A DNA stretch of 64,000 bases from Chromatiaceae bacterium (GCA_013426805.1 JACDZG010000020.1:1-64000), one strand, 5' to 3'. Numbered from the stretch's first letter, positions 37,701 through 46,063 are shown. Made by a program: numbers and translations. Notes: generated by a model from the sequence alone, not told the origin.

Positions 37701-38639
37701 GACCGCAACCGCATCACCTACCAGATGACCGGCTCGGCAGGCAGCCAGGACGGTGTCGACTTCTCAGTGACTGAGGGCGCCAGCGTCTGCTTTACGGTCG
37801 CTGCACCCGGCGGCGTTCCGATCTACGTTGGTGCCGCGCGGACACTGGTCCAAGCGCCCTTCGACCTTGCCACCCTGGGGACCTGCGGCGCCGTGTTGCC
37901 GCCAACCCTATCGATCGCCGATGTGGCCCTGATGGAAAACGATCCAAGTGGTGCAGCCGAGCTCATGCTATCGCTGTCAAAGGCGATGCCGACCGAGGTC
38001 TCGGTGGACGTCGCGACGGCGAACGGCACTGCGATCGCCCCAGCCGATTACACAGAGGTCGCCGTGACGACCGTCACGTTCTCCGCCGGTGAGATCAGCC
38101 GCAGCCTGGTTGTAGGTGTCAATGACGACAGCTTAGCCGAAGGTGACGAGACCTTTACCGTCGCCTTAAGCAACCCGGTGAACGCCGACTTGAACAGGAC
38201 GGAAGCGACGGTGACGATCACGGATGATGAGGCTTCGCCCTGCGGCCAGCCGACCTACAGCCCGACGACCGACCGGGCCGTGTTCGTATGGAAGAACTGC
38301 ACCTCAGGTGCTTGGAGCGCCCGCATGACGGCCGGTGGCAGTTCGATTATTTACCAGGGGAAAATCAGTTCGGACCTAGGTTTTCTCAACGTCACCGGTT
38401 TCAACATCGAAGCGGTCGACACCCTGGACTTCACGACTGACCCCAGTCGCATTACGTACCTCATGCGAGGCGATTCCGGCAGCCAGGATGGCGTTAACTT
38501 CTCCGCGCCCGCGAGTGCAAACCTCTGTTTTGCGGTTGATGCACCGGCAGAAATACCTGTGTATCTGGGTGTAGCGCGCACCTTGATGCCGGCATCCTTC
38601 AATCTGCTGACGCTTGAGTCCTGCGCCATCTCGCCGTAG
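34764..38639 (+). CDS. large exported FG-GAP / ASPIC-UnbV protein with three four-Cys modules and two Calx-beta domains
   Basis: A 1291-residue protein. The signal peptide spans about 1-33 (LIVIALLNAANAGA). FG-GAP loops include WGDSNGDGWPDLFVN, WADFDNDGDQDLIVS, GDFDNDMDLDLYLV and ADYDVDGFLDLFVTN. The shared inner beta domain lies around 310-410 (VYIGYDPESQVWKVMV). ASPIC/UnbV is at about 560-650 (VGTTANRDAVGARVYAT). It then has module 1 (C near 670), Calx-beta (about 805-905), module 2 (C at 914), Calx-beta (about 1045-1150) and module 3 (C near 1160 to the end). The three modules are clearly related but not identical, pointing to old tandem duplication. AGGAAG precedes the ATG by ten bases. 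It is probably a calcium-stabilised surface or matrix protein. Confidence 0.9.
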   Translation: MITSPRRATWQRRFMAFTSLIVIALLNAANAGAQMQFEDVSQQTMTNYKGESYGASWGDSNGDGWPDLFVNHHRARPSLFINQGDGGFEDRWFEVDRWRAEPGADQHGASWADFDNDGDQDLIVSAGFGTTLQFLVNNGEILTDKTAEYGFSTYNVGGRLPVWVDFTGDGSLDWGLAILRSTPALFGQVPEQPTALTFTRMNAATGQKCKQLQYLQLADLNADGDLDLICPGQDIFPDKVYSMTTPSFTDITAIVPTVTQAVDSFVGDFDGNLQTDLFVVRGFQRPSGAQLTGQNNDGIEASVVSGKANENGFTFSTQGDIRITISWNNGNPTKVFVGSEGYRLAVQDNGMLVANLSPADPGNIGLMSHDPARNQGVYIGYDPESQVWKVMVSPGSKWNYAYFFVNSTATIADLNFIGLQVGDRPITPAFFFNEGGVLTNRTSAAGFGPPISCVSGAAGDFDNDMDLDLYLVCRGAISNLSNRLYENHGDGTFGLISEITGAEGPVGRGVGLGENVVVADYDVDGFLDLFVTNGLALYPEVKFVNNGGTDNMFRNLGNANHWVELDLVGTTANRDAVGARVYATAGSAESGIVTQFREQNGGYHRWAQNHQRVHFGLGANATVDIEVHWPKPSNRVDMFTGLSADRLYRITEGGLVEEITPTATVPPSPCTKPTYNKATESAVFLWKDCNAGTWQVRASPGGRSLTHQGSLVATQAFDSVTGVSIESNDVLDFSTDPSRIDYTLQVSGQEDGFDFRLPASGTACFTSTLPADSPVYLGYARTPIYPPFDLTTFGPCTNLPPQISVVDITAQENEPTGMAAVTVSLSKASTAPVTVSVSSADGTAKAPNDYTAVPSTVITFAPGETSQQVSVAIQDDALAEGPEDVLIVLSNPVNATLATTTAKVTITDNEPSPCGAPTYAPATERGIFLWKNCSDGRWRARMTTGTRKVTHRGALLADQPFVNPTGFSIEAVDTLDVTSDRNRITYQMTGSAGSQDGVDFSVTEGASVCFTVAAPGGVPIYVGAARTLVQAPFDLATLGTCGAVLPPTLSIADVALMENDPSGAAELMLSLSKAMPTEVSVDVATANGTAIAPADYTEVAVTTVTFSAGEISRSLVVGVNDDSLAEGDETFTVALSNPVNADLNRTEATVTITDDEASPCGQPTYSPTTDRAVFVWKNCTSGAWSARMTAGGSSIIYQGKISSDLGFLNVTGFNIEAVDTLDFTTDPSRITYLMRGDSGSQDGVNFSAPASANLCFAVDAPAEIPVYLGVARTLMPASFNLLTLESCAISP

Positions 38640-38663
38640 GCAATTGCCGGAGAATCCTGCACC
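38637..38663 (+). repeat. stop-codon-linked short repeat, half copy
   Basis: TAGGCAATTGCCGGAGAATC and the bases after it resemble the reverse complement of the palindrome at 54380-54418, and start exactly at this gene's TAG stop. A third copy is at 60208. Confidence 0.45.
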
Positions 38664-38700
38664 AGATCGCGAAGGATTTTCGTCTGCCTTCAAAACGCAC

Positions 38701-38733
38701 CGACAGGAGCATAGCCGGGCTATGCTCCTGTCG
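38701..38733 (+). terminator. strong palindromic hairpin
   Basis: CGACAGGAGCATAGCC (38701-38716) and GGCTATGCTCCTGTCG (38718-38733) are perfect 16-base arms around a single base, about 60 bases after the stop at 38639. There is no T-run, so it may be a processing or REP-like hairpin rather than a classical terminator. Confidence 0.55.
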
Positions 38734-38785
38734 ATCCGACGCGGAAGGTGGGCGAACAGAGGAGCGAGGTGGTATGGGATTTGAC

Positions 38786-38945
38786 AGTAATCGCCTTTCG
38801 TCGCTAACCGTCGCGCAACCGGAAGCGATTCGGGCCGTCCTCAATGGCCAGCCGCTGACTGCCGTCGATGAGGTATTCGCGATTACCCGTTCGCCCGTTC
38901 ATGGGGCGGTCCAGACGATCCACTTGGCCATGGAGCGGTTGCGCA
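38786..38945 (+). pseudogene. possible IS1634-type transposase N-terminal fragment
   Basis: The frame reads RLSSLTVAQPEAIRAVLNGQ, then DEVFAITRSPVHGAVQ and AMERLRI. It resembles the early part of one IS1634-like transposase group (pattern NLSKLP, LRGE, FEITRSxPHGHV). It happens to be in frame with the propeller gene that follows, which extends that open frame artificially to 38774. Confidence 0.4.
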
Positions 38946-38977
38946 TCAGTGCTTTTTTTGCAATCAGGAGTAGACTT

Positions 38978-41446
38978 ATGAGCGTTTCGACAACAGTGCA
39001 AACATCGACTCGGTCAGAGAACGCCACGGACAGAGCGCCCGAGGCGTGTCTTGTCCGGCGAGCACTCCTCACCGCAAGCTGCCTCGTATTTTTCTTACCG
39101 CCGGTTGTGACGTTCGCTGCGATTGATGACAACCAATTCCAGGAGGCCAGGAATGCCGCCGGTGCTCCACTGATCGACAGCCCAGGAGAAACTTGGGGTG
39201 CCGCTTGGGGCGATCTCAACAACGACGGCTGCCCGGACCTCTGGCTGGGTATGCACCAGTATTTGCCGACCGCCCTTTATCGAAACAACTGCAACGGGCG
39301 CTTCACGAACGTCATCAACTCCGCGGTGACCGACGCTGCCGCACATTACATGGACGATACCCACGGCGTTGCCTGGGCGGACATGGATAACGACGGCGAC
39401 CAGGACCTCATCGAAGTCTGCGGGGGCGGCGCGGGCGCGTCCGCCGGCTCTTCGCCGATCCGCAACAACTGGCGGAACAATCTGTTCATCAACGACAGTG
39501 GGCAGTTAAGCGAACAAGCGCAAAGCTACGGTCTCGATAACCCACGCGCCCGCTCGCGCACGCCGCTGTGGGTTGACATCGACCGCGATGGACATCTGGA
39601 TCTCGTGATCGCTGCGCTGCAAACGGCCCCTGATCAATACCCGTCCACCGTTTTCAGACAGGTCGGCGGCGGCGGCTTTGTCGACGCCGGCCTGGAAACC
39701 GGATTCGATGCCGGCAGTTGCCATTCCGTGATGGTATCGCATTTGGGGCCTGCTGGAGAACCCGTGCTGCTCTGCGGCGATACTTCGAGGATCACGCGCG
39801 CCTTTGACATGTTGTCCACTCCTTTCGTCGACCTGCAGTCCGTGATTGGCACTGCTTTGTTCAACGCTCAACTGTTCGATGTAGCGATTGGGGATTTCAA
39901 TGGCGATCTGACTCCTGACATATTTGGAGGCGTCACGGCACCCAATCTCGCCGCGGTCATGCGGGTTGGGCCAACCAACGATCGGCTACAAGCCTACCTG
40001 TCGTCGAACTCGGCCGAGCAAGGCTTCACTTTCACCGCGCCCGCCGAAGTCCAGATCGAGTTTGGTTGGGACACCGATCTGTCGGATATTCACCTTGGCG
40101 CCAATGGCGTGTCACCGTCGGCAGATGCCGACTCGGGGCTGAACGGACCCAACCGCTATCCCCATCATGTCAGGTTGACGTTATCGACCGCCAATGTTGC
40201 CTACGCTGGGCTTCCGGCGAGCCGCCCGGCCGGTATCTATATCGGTTACGTGGGCGGCGCCTGGCAGGTGCGGGTCGTCAGAGCCGGCGCCGAAGTGAAT
40301 CTTGTTGCTCACGCAAGTGGGATTTCCGCTCCTACCGCAATCGGTGCCGTCAGGCTCGACCAGGGCGAGGCCGCAGCGCCTGTCCTGTTCCTGAACGAGG
40401 CGGGTGCACTGGTGAAGCGCGATACCGCAGATGCCTTCCTCAATCCCGCGTCAACCATCCGGACCTACGCCCGCTCGCTCGTAACCGGCGACTTTGACAA
40501 CGACATGGATTTGGACGTTTATATCGGATCAAGCGGTAGGGTGGCGAACGTGCCGAACCAACTATTCGAGAACCTGGGGAACGGGACCTTCCGTCTAGTC
40601 CACAACGGCGGCGGGGCGGCCGGTGACACGGTTGGAAGGACAGACACCGTCACCTTGGTCGATTACGATCAGGATGGGTTCCTCGACCTCTTCGTAACCC
40701 AGGGACGATATCCCGCACCCGTAGCGGACGCCGGCCAGCAGCAGTTGTTCCGCAATCAGGGAAACAGTAATGGTTGGATATTGATCGATCTGGAGGGTGT
40801 CGCGTCCAATCGCGACGGTGTCGGCGCTGTCATCTACGCAACCACTCCGGACGGCAAGATGCAAATGCGCGAGCAACACAACGGTGTGCATCGATACGTT
40901 CAGAATTATGTGCAAACCCATTTCGGTCTGGCGATCAACACCACGGTCGACCTTGATATCTTCTGGCCCAGTGGAACAGCAGATCACTTTTCCGGGTTAC
41001 AAGCCAATCAGATCGTTCGCCTGGTTGAGGGTACAGGAACCGCGGGCGGTCCTCGGCCTACCTGCGGCCAACCCGAGTACGACAAAGCCGCCGAGTCCGA
41101 GGTTTTTCTGTGGAATGATTGTGATACAAACCGCTGGCATGTGCGGGTGACCGCTGGCGGCAATGTCAGCAAAATGAAGTACACGGGTAGCCTCACCGGC
41201 AGCCGGTCTTTCACTGACAAGACCGGTTTCTCCATTGAGGCAAATGACGTCCTGTCGCTACCACGCTTTGCCCTTAATGTGAACAGGGATGGTCAGGACG
41301 GGTTCGACTTCAATATCCCGGCGGGAACCTTGGGTTGCCTAACCCTAACCTCTCCCGTTGGTACGAGGGTTCTAGCGGGACTCAATCGGGTATCGGTCGG
41401 CAACGCGGTGAGCTTGCCGAACTTCGGCTCTTGTACGCTACCTTAG
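38978..41446 (+). CDS. exported FG-GAP / ASPIC-UnbV propeller protein with C-terminal four-Cys module
   Basis: An 822-residue protein closely related to that at 28625. The signal part ends about residue 46 (LVFFLPPVVTFAA). FG-GAP loops include WGDLNNDGCPDLWLG, WADMDNDGDQDLIEV, VDIDRDGHLDLVIA, GDFNGDLTPDIFGG, GDFDNDMDLDVYIG and VDYDQDGFLDLFVTQ. Next come the shared inner beta domain (IYIGYVGGAWQVRVV), ASPIC/UnbV (LEGVASNRDGVGAVIYATT, then THFGLAIN) and the four-Cys module from C696 (CGQPEYDK, FLWNDCDTNRW, GSC). ATG 38978 is the start: AGGAG lies seven bases before it, and the signal peptide begins there. A longer frame from 38774 adds transposase-like residues. The gene at 16813 is a deleted copy. 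Confidence 0.85.
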   Translation: MSVSTTVQTSTRSENATDRAPEACLVRRALLTASCLVFFLPPVVTFAAIDDNQFQEARNAAGAPLIDSPGETWGAAWGDLNNDGCPDLWLGMHQYLPTALYRNNCNGRFTNVINSAVTDAAAHYMDDTHGVAWADMDNDGDQDLIEVCGGGAGASAGSSPIRNNWRNNLFINDSGQLSEQAQSYGLDNPRARSRTPLWVDIDRDGHLDLVIAALQTAPDQYPSTVFRQVGGGGFVDAGLETGFDAGSCHSVMVSHLGPAGEPVLLCGDTSRITRAFDMLSTPFVDLQSVIGTALFNAQLFDVAIGDFNGDLTPDIFGGVTAPNLAAVMRVGPTNDRLQAYLSSNSAEQGFTFTAPAEVQIEFGWDTDLSDIHLGANGVSPSADADSGLNGPNRYPHHVRLTLSTANVAYAGLPASRPAGIYIGYVGGAWQVRVVRAGAEVNLVAHASGISAPTAIGAVRLDQGEAAAPVLFLNEAGALVKRDTADAFLNPASTIRTYARSLVTGDFDNDMDLDVYIGSSGRVANVPNQLFENLGNGTFRLVHNGGGAAGDTVGRTDTVTLVDYDQDGFLDLFVTQGRYPAPVADAGQQQLFRNQGNSNGWILIDLEGVASNRDGVGAVIYATTPDGKMQMREQHNGVHRYVQNYVQTHFGLAINTTVDLDIFWPSGTADHFSGLQANQIVRLVEGTGTAGGPRPTCGQPEYDKAAESEVFLWNDCDTNRWHVRVTAGGNVSKMKYTGSLTGSRSFTDKTGFSIEANDVLSLPRFALNVNRDGQDGFDFNIPAGTLGCLTLTSPVGTRVLAGLNRVSVGNAVSLPNFGSCTLP

Positions 41447-41654
41447 TCCGGAGATCCACTCTAACCAATGCGGTAGCCTCTTGATATTTTGATGATTTTC
41501 AAAAGATCGCAGGTTCTCCAGGATTTCGGGGAGAAGATGCGATCAAGATGAAAATAGTTGCTCAGGGTTATCGCATCAACATATTAGCGGATACTGCTGG
41601 ATAACCGACTCGGCCACCCCCATGATTCGCGCTTGTTTCGTTTTGGGGAGATCT

Positions 41655-42335
41655 GACCAGTGTGCGACTCGGGTATCGAGCGATCCATTGCGCGTCATTT
41701 TGCTGCGCTGCGGATCAATGCGACGCAGTTCGCGGCCTGTTTTCGGCAGTGGAGCGCAGCGGTCGCCACGCTGCTTCCCGATGAGATCATTGCGGTGGAT
41801 GGTAAGACTTTGCGCCGCTCGCACAACCGCGGCAACGGGTTAGCCGCGTTGCACTTGGTCGGTGCCTGGGCGACGGCCAACCGGGTGGTGCTCGGGCAAG
41901 TGACCACGGAGGCCAAATCCAAAGAGATCACGGCGATTCCGCGGCTGCTGGAGTGGCTGCAGTTGAAAGGATGCATCGTCACCATTGCCGCCATGGGCTG
42001 TCAAACCAAGATTGCCGAGCAGATCACATCGATCACGGGGTGACGACGTCCTGGCCATCAAAGGCAACCAGGAAACGCTGGCCGCCGAGGTCGAGGAGGC
42101 CTTCATCGAGGCCGATGCCCAAGGCGATGCCGGGGTCGCTTCGGCGTTTCTCGAGACCGTCGAGCGGGGTCATGGCCGTCTGGAAACCCGTCGCTACCGC
42201 CCCTTGGGTGATTGTTCGGGGGTGCCACGCAGCGCCCTGTGGGCGGCCATGAACATGATGGGCACGGTCGAGTCGCGCCGTGCGGTGGCCAGCAAGGTCT
42301 CGATCGCGACCCGCTTTGTGAATACGGCTGGCATC
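41655..42335 (+). pseudogene. ISAs1-family transposase, broken
   Basis: Recognisable ISAs1 pieces in order are FAACFRQW, IIAVDGKTLRRSHNRGNGL, ALHLVGAWATANRVVLGQV, KSKEITAIPRLLEWL and TIAAMGCQTKIAEQI. A frameshift near 42040 is followed by GDDVLAIKGNQETLAAEVEE, LETRRYRPLGD and GTVESRRAVASKVS. Both ends are missing. The catalytic Asp normally found before AMGCQ (IDAMGCQ) is Ala here. 41447-41654 has no gene. Confidence 0.75.
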
Positions 42336-42489
42336 CTCCGGCAACGCACGCGGTTTTCTAGATCTCCGCCCCCGGAGTTGCTGTTAGGAAAGCACGCGAC
42401 CTGAGAACGACGGGTTGACCAGATCGGTTCGGACTAGTGTCCGGCAGCACAGCAACGATACCAGGCGGACAGCCTGACACCAGACGGAC

Positions 42490-42720
42490 ACCTTGACCCG
42501 GCCAGTCATGCTAAACTTTAGTCACCGCGAGGTCCGTTTGGAGCATCAAGGGTCAGCCGGACTGGTTCAGGCGCGTTTTTTGCCTAGTCGCGGCGAGTGC
42601 GGCACTTGGACCAGAAAATCCGTACCGTGTCCGGCTAGCGACGACTTTTCGTAAGGATCGTCCTGCTGGGAGTGTTCCAAGACTGCTCTACAACTCGCTT
42701 CAAAAGGCGGAATTCAGACC
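42490..42720 (+). repeat. sulfotransferase upstream region, duplicated at 23040-23268
   Basis: Patches of close identity with 23040-23268 include GTCATGCTAA, the CTCGCTTCAAAAGGCGGAA block and CAGACC directly before the GTG. The two copies differ by many substitutions and small indels, so the duplication is not recent. It probably contains the promoter of the 42721 gene; no clear -35/-10 or -24/-12 pair was found. Confidence 0.5.
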
Positions 42721-43626
42721 GTGAAAAGACAGTTGTTTCTGGGTGTTGGCGTGCAGAAATGTGCCACGACCTGGCTTTATGACATTTTGGTTGACCACCC
42801 ACATCTCGCGTTGAGCAAACGTAAAGAAGTCGACTTTTTTTCTTATCATTATGGTCGGGGATACCAATGGTACCAGGATCAGTTTCCGGCTGATTCAGCG
42901 AATCGTATCAACGGCGAACTATCTCCCTCTTACTTTATTGATCCAGCTGTACCGGAACGCGTGAAAACCTACGCGCCCGACGTCAAGATTCTGGTTTCGC
43001 TGCGCGACCCGTTGGAGCGGGCCATCTCCAACCACCGTCATGAGGTGCGATTAGGACATTTTCATGGGGACGATTTGTCGTTTGAATCGGGACTTGCCAA
43101 TAATCCACTTTATCTGGAACAGAGCCGCTACGGAACGCATCTTCAGCGCTGGCTGAAGGTGATTCCGGAATCCAGAATGCTGATCCTGTTTCAGGAAGAC
43201 ATTGACAGCGACCCGCTCGCTGTTGCAGAAGATGTGTATCGATTTCTCGATATCGACCCCGATCACGTGTCGCGCGCGATCGAACAGCGATCCAACGAAA
43301 GCCATGTCTATAAGTTTCGCGTAATCGAGCACACGCGTAAAGCCGCGCGCCAAGTCGTTCGCTTCCTCGGAGTGGACGGACTTTGGCGCGCTGGCCAGAA
43401 AGTCGGCCTTCAGAGACTTTATCGCCTGGTAAACCGGCGTCCTCCTGACGCGAGGATTCCCCCGGTATCGGCCGCGACCCGAGAGCGGCTGCGGTTCTTA
43501 CTGGAAGATGAGATTCGTTTGGTCGAGCAGATCACCAGACGCCCTCTGCCCCAGTGGCGATCAGGTTCCGCGACGGCACGAACAGCGATCACGACCGATG
43601 GCGAGCTTCACACCTCATTCAATTGA
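42721..43626 (+). CDS. PAPS-dependent sulfotransferase family protein
   Basis: A 301-residue protein with the phosphosulfate loop GVQKCATTWLYDIL near residue 8, KRKEVDFFSYHY and GELSPSYFID. The 3'-phosphate segment LVSLRDPLERAISNH is near residue 90 and LILFQEDIDSDP near residue 155. These follow the heparan/NodH-type sulfotransferase pattern. The start is GTG at 42721 with AAGGCGG upstream; the duplicate at 23269 keeps the same GTG. Another sulfotransferase follows after 15 bases and the eps genes after that, so sulfation of the exported polysaccharide is a reasonable inference. Confidence 0.85.
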   Translation: MKRQLFLGVGVQKCATTWLYDILVDHPHLALSKRKEVDFFSYHYGRGYQWYQDQFPADSANRINGELSPSYFIDPAVPERVKTYAPDVKILVSLRDPLERAISNHRHEVRLGHFHGDDLSFESGLANNPLYLEQSRYGTHLQRWLKVIPESRMLILFQEDIDSDPLAVAEDVYRFLDIDPDHVSRAIEQRSNESHVYKFRVIEHTRKAARQVVRFLGVDGLWRAGQKVGLQRLYRLVNRRPPDARIPPVSAATRERLRFLLEDEIRLVEQITRRPLPQWRSGSATARTAITTDGELHTSFN

Positions 43627-43641
43627 CTTTAGGACGCAAAA

Positions 43642-44565
43642 ATGGACTGGACAGTTGCCAGGCTCGCACAATATGCGCGCTGGAGAACCCGAGTCGGCTA
43701 CCATGACCTGAGAAGACAGGTTGAACTGACCTACGCCAGGTTTGCTGTTGGGTTGCCCGTACGTGACCCTGACTTCATCGGAATCGGTGCCCCCCGGGCG
43801 GCATCGACTTGGCTTTATGGCCGTCTGGCTCTGCATCCCGACGTCTGCCTTTCCAAGAAAAAAGAAATACATTTTTTCGACGAAACAGACGTTAAAGAGC
43901 GATGGGGCTATGGTCCGGATACGCGGCGCCCGCCCCTCACTCTGGATCTTGACAATCCGCATCACTGGCGTTGGTACCGCAGTCACTTCGGCCATTGTGG
44001 AAGCAAACTGACCGGAGAGTTGACACCCGACTATTCGTTATTGAGCGTACAACGCATCGGAATCATTAAAACACATCTTCCGAACCTGAAATTGATATAC
44101 TCCATGCGCAATCCGGTCGCGCGCGCTTGGTCCAGTATCAGAAAGGAACTCTGGTGGCGGTTCCATATGCATCCACGAGATGTTACCGACGCCGCCGCGC
44201 TCGTACGCATGGCGATGCGTCCCGGTCTATTGGCACGTGGCGACTACATGTCTGCAATCAAGCGGTGGGAGACACATTATCGGGGTCAGATACTTTATCT
44301 TTTCTTCGACGATATTCTGGAGAACCCAGTCGATGCCCTCGGCAGCGTTTGCGATTTTCTAGGGCTGGACTCGGGCCCGATCAATCGTGCCGCGGGCCAC
44401 GCCACGCGGGTCAACGACGTGCCCGAGGACGACATCCCGGGAGAAGTCAGAGGCGCCCTGGAGGAGTATTACGCCCCTCAAGCCGCGTTTTTGAGCGAGC
44501 GATTCGGAAGATCGTTCGCGCATTGGTTCGCGGTGCCGCAGATCGGCAGCGGACCGCGCATTTGA
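43642..44565 (+). CDS. PAPS-dependent sulfotransferase family protein
   Basis: A 307-residue protein with the phosphosulfate loop GAPRAASTWLYGRL near residue 48, KKKEIHFFDE, GELTPDYSLL, the 3'-phosphate segment YSMRNPVARAWSSIRKE near residue 155, and LFFDDILENP near residue 220. The N-terminal 40 residues are basic and aromatic. It is only distantly similar to the preceding sulfotransferase, so the pair may modify different positions. The ATG lies 15 bases after the previous stop and the epsF start 64 bases after this stop, consistent with one transcript. Confidence 0.85.
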   Translation: MDWTVARLAQYARWRTRVGYHDLRRQVELTYARFAVGLPVRDPDFIGIGAPRAASTWLYGRLALHPDVCLSKKKEIHFFDETDVKERWGYGPDTRRPPLTLDLDNPHHWRWYRSHFGHCGSKLTGELTPDYSLLSVQRIGIIKTHLPNLKLIYSMRNPVARAWSSIRKELWWRFHMHPRDVTDAAALVRMAMRPGLLARGDYMSAIKRWETHYRGQILYLFFDDILENPVDALGSVCDFLGLDSGPINRAAGHATRVNDVPEDDIPGEVRGALEEYYAPQAAFLSERFGRSFAHWFAVPQIGSGPRI

Positions 44566-44629
44566 CACGCGGATTAGAGGCGCTTTCTGCGAGTCATTGC
44601 CAAATTGCACGTCCGGTAGTGAGTAACAC

Positions 44630-46000
44630 ATGACGCTCGGCATCCTGTTGGAAATCTTCAAGAGCCGCCTCTGGCTTATTCTGTTGCTGTCGTTTGGCGC
44701 GGCAGGCGTCGCCCTGATTGTCAGCAAGCTAAATGAGCCGATCTACTCGGCTAACGCGACGATCCTGCTCGACTACAGAAAGCCGCTGGAAGGTGAATTG
44801 GCAGGCGAGCTACTTCCGGTGGGGATGCAGTCTAGCTACCTTTCCACGCAGGTCGATATCATCAAGAGCCGCCCTGTTGCCGAACGTGTCGCGGCGGAAC
44901 TCGATTTGACCCATTCGCCGCTTTGGCTAGAGCGATTCACAAGTACCGAAGACGAGCCCGAGAATTTCAGTGGCTGGTTGATCGGGAAACTGATGGAGAA
45001 TCTACTGGTCACGGTCGGCACTGAGACACGTCTGATCGACATCTGGTTCCAAGACGCCAATGCCGAGATGGCGGCCAAGATCACCAATGCCTACGTTGAC
45101 GCTTATCGCCACATGATTCAGCAGCTTGGCGGAACACCGGCGTTAGAAACAGCACAGTCGGCGGAAAAGCTGCTGTCGAAATTACGGAACGACCTCGAGC
45201 AGGCGGAAAGCCGTGTCAGCGATTATCAGGAACGGATGGGGATCATAGCAACTGAGGAGCGCCTCGATGTCGAGACTGAGCACCTCAACGAGTTGATGCG
45301 TGAGAGGCTGGCAGCCGATGCGGGCCTTCGGGCAGCGGAGAGTCGGTTGCAGGAAGCACCCGCGGAGGGCGATGCCGGGAGGCGTGCCGGGCAGGCTTCT
45401 TCGGAAGTCCTCGGTAATGAGCTGATCAAGAGTTTGCAGGTTGATCTTGCACGCAAAGAAGGGGAACTCGCCGATCTTGCTACATCGCTAGGCGAACGTC
45501 ATCCAACGATGCAGAAGCTCCGGGCCGAGATTGCAACCATGCGGGAAAAGCTGGCGGCCGAATCGGATAAGATTGTAGCGGCGACGCGCAACGAGGCGGC
45601 TCGCGCGCGGCGACTCTCGGAAGCCGCTCGGCAAGCCGAAGAAGCGCAACGCCAGAAAGTCATCAACTTCAAGCACGTACGAGACGGCCTGCAACCGTTG
45701 CTGCGGGAAGTGGAAAGCGCCAGAGGCAACTATGATCGAGCACTTCAAGTCTACAGCGAATATGCGATGCATGGTGAGCTGAGCCAAACCAACATTTCCG
45801 TCCTCAAATCGGCACAGGTACCCGTGCAGCCTCCGCCGGCAAATGTGGCATTTAAGGTCGTGAGCGCCTTTGTTGGGGGGCTGGTATTCGCCCTAGGGCT
45901 GGCATTGCTCTGGGAGATTGTCGATCGTCGAGTCCGGGGCAAGGAAGCGGTTTCAGGGCTTGGAGACGTCGGCTGTCTAGGCGCACTGCCGAAGGCGTGA
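44630..46000 (+). CDS. epsF: EpsF-type chain-length determinant (Wzz/GumC-like) protein
   Basis: A 456-residue inner-membrane protein. Membrane helix 1 is about residues 12-32 (RLWLILLLSFGAAGVALIVS) and a Wzz domain follows (YSANATILLDYRKP, SSYLSTQVDIIKSRPVA). A long coiled-coil region covers about 170-385 (LRNDLEQAESRVSDYQERMG, LGERHPTMQKLRAEI). The proline-rich VPVQPPPAN precedes membrane helix 2 (about 405-430). No kinase domain follows, so it is the split type that works with a separate ATPase, here epsG. It controls chain length and bridges polymerase and exporter in the periplasm. Confidence 0.85.
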   Translation: MTLGILLEIFKSRLWLILLLSFGAAGVALIVSKLNEPIYSANATILLDYRKPLEGELAGELLPVGMQSSYLSTQVDIIKSRPVAERVAAELDLTHSPLWLERFTSTEDEPENFSGWLIGKLMENLLVTVGTETRLIDIWFQDANAEMAAKITNAYVDAYRHMIQQLGGTPALETAQSAEKLLSKLRNDLEQAESRVSDYQERMGIIATEERLDVETEHLNELMRERLAADAGLRAAESRLQEAPAEGDAGRRAGQASSEVLGNELIKSLQVDLARKEGELADLATSLGERHPTMQKLRAEIATMREKLAAESDKIVAATRNEAARARRLSEAARQAEEAQRQKVINFKHVRDGLQPLLREVESARGNYDRALQVYSEYAMHGELSQTNISVLKSAQVPVQPPPANVAFKVVSAFVGGLVFALGLALLWEIVDRRVRGKEAVSGLGDVGCLGALPKA

Positions 46001-46063
46001 AGGCGACGACAGACAAGCCAGCAATCCCTTGGCGTCTTGACTCTGCAGAGACGGGAGAATGTT

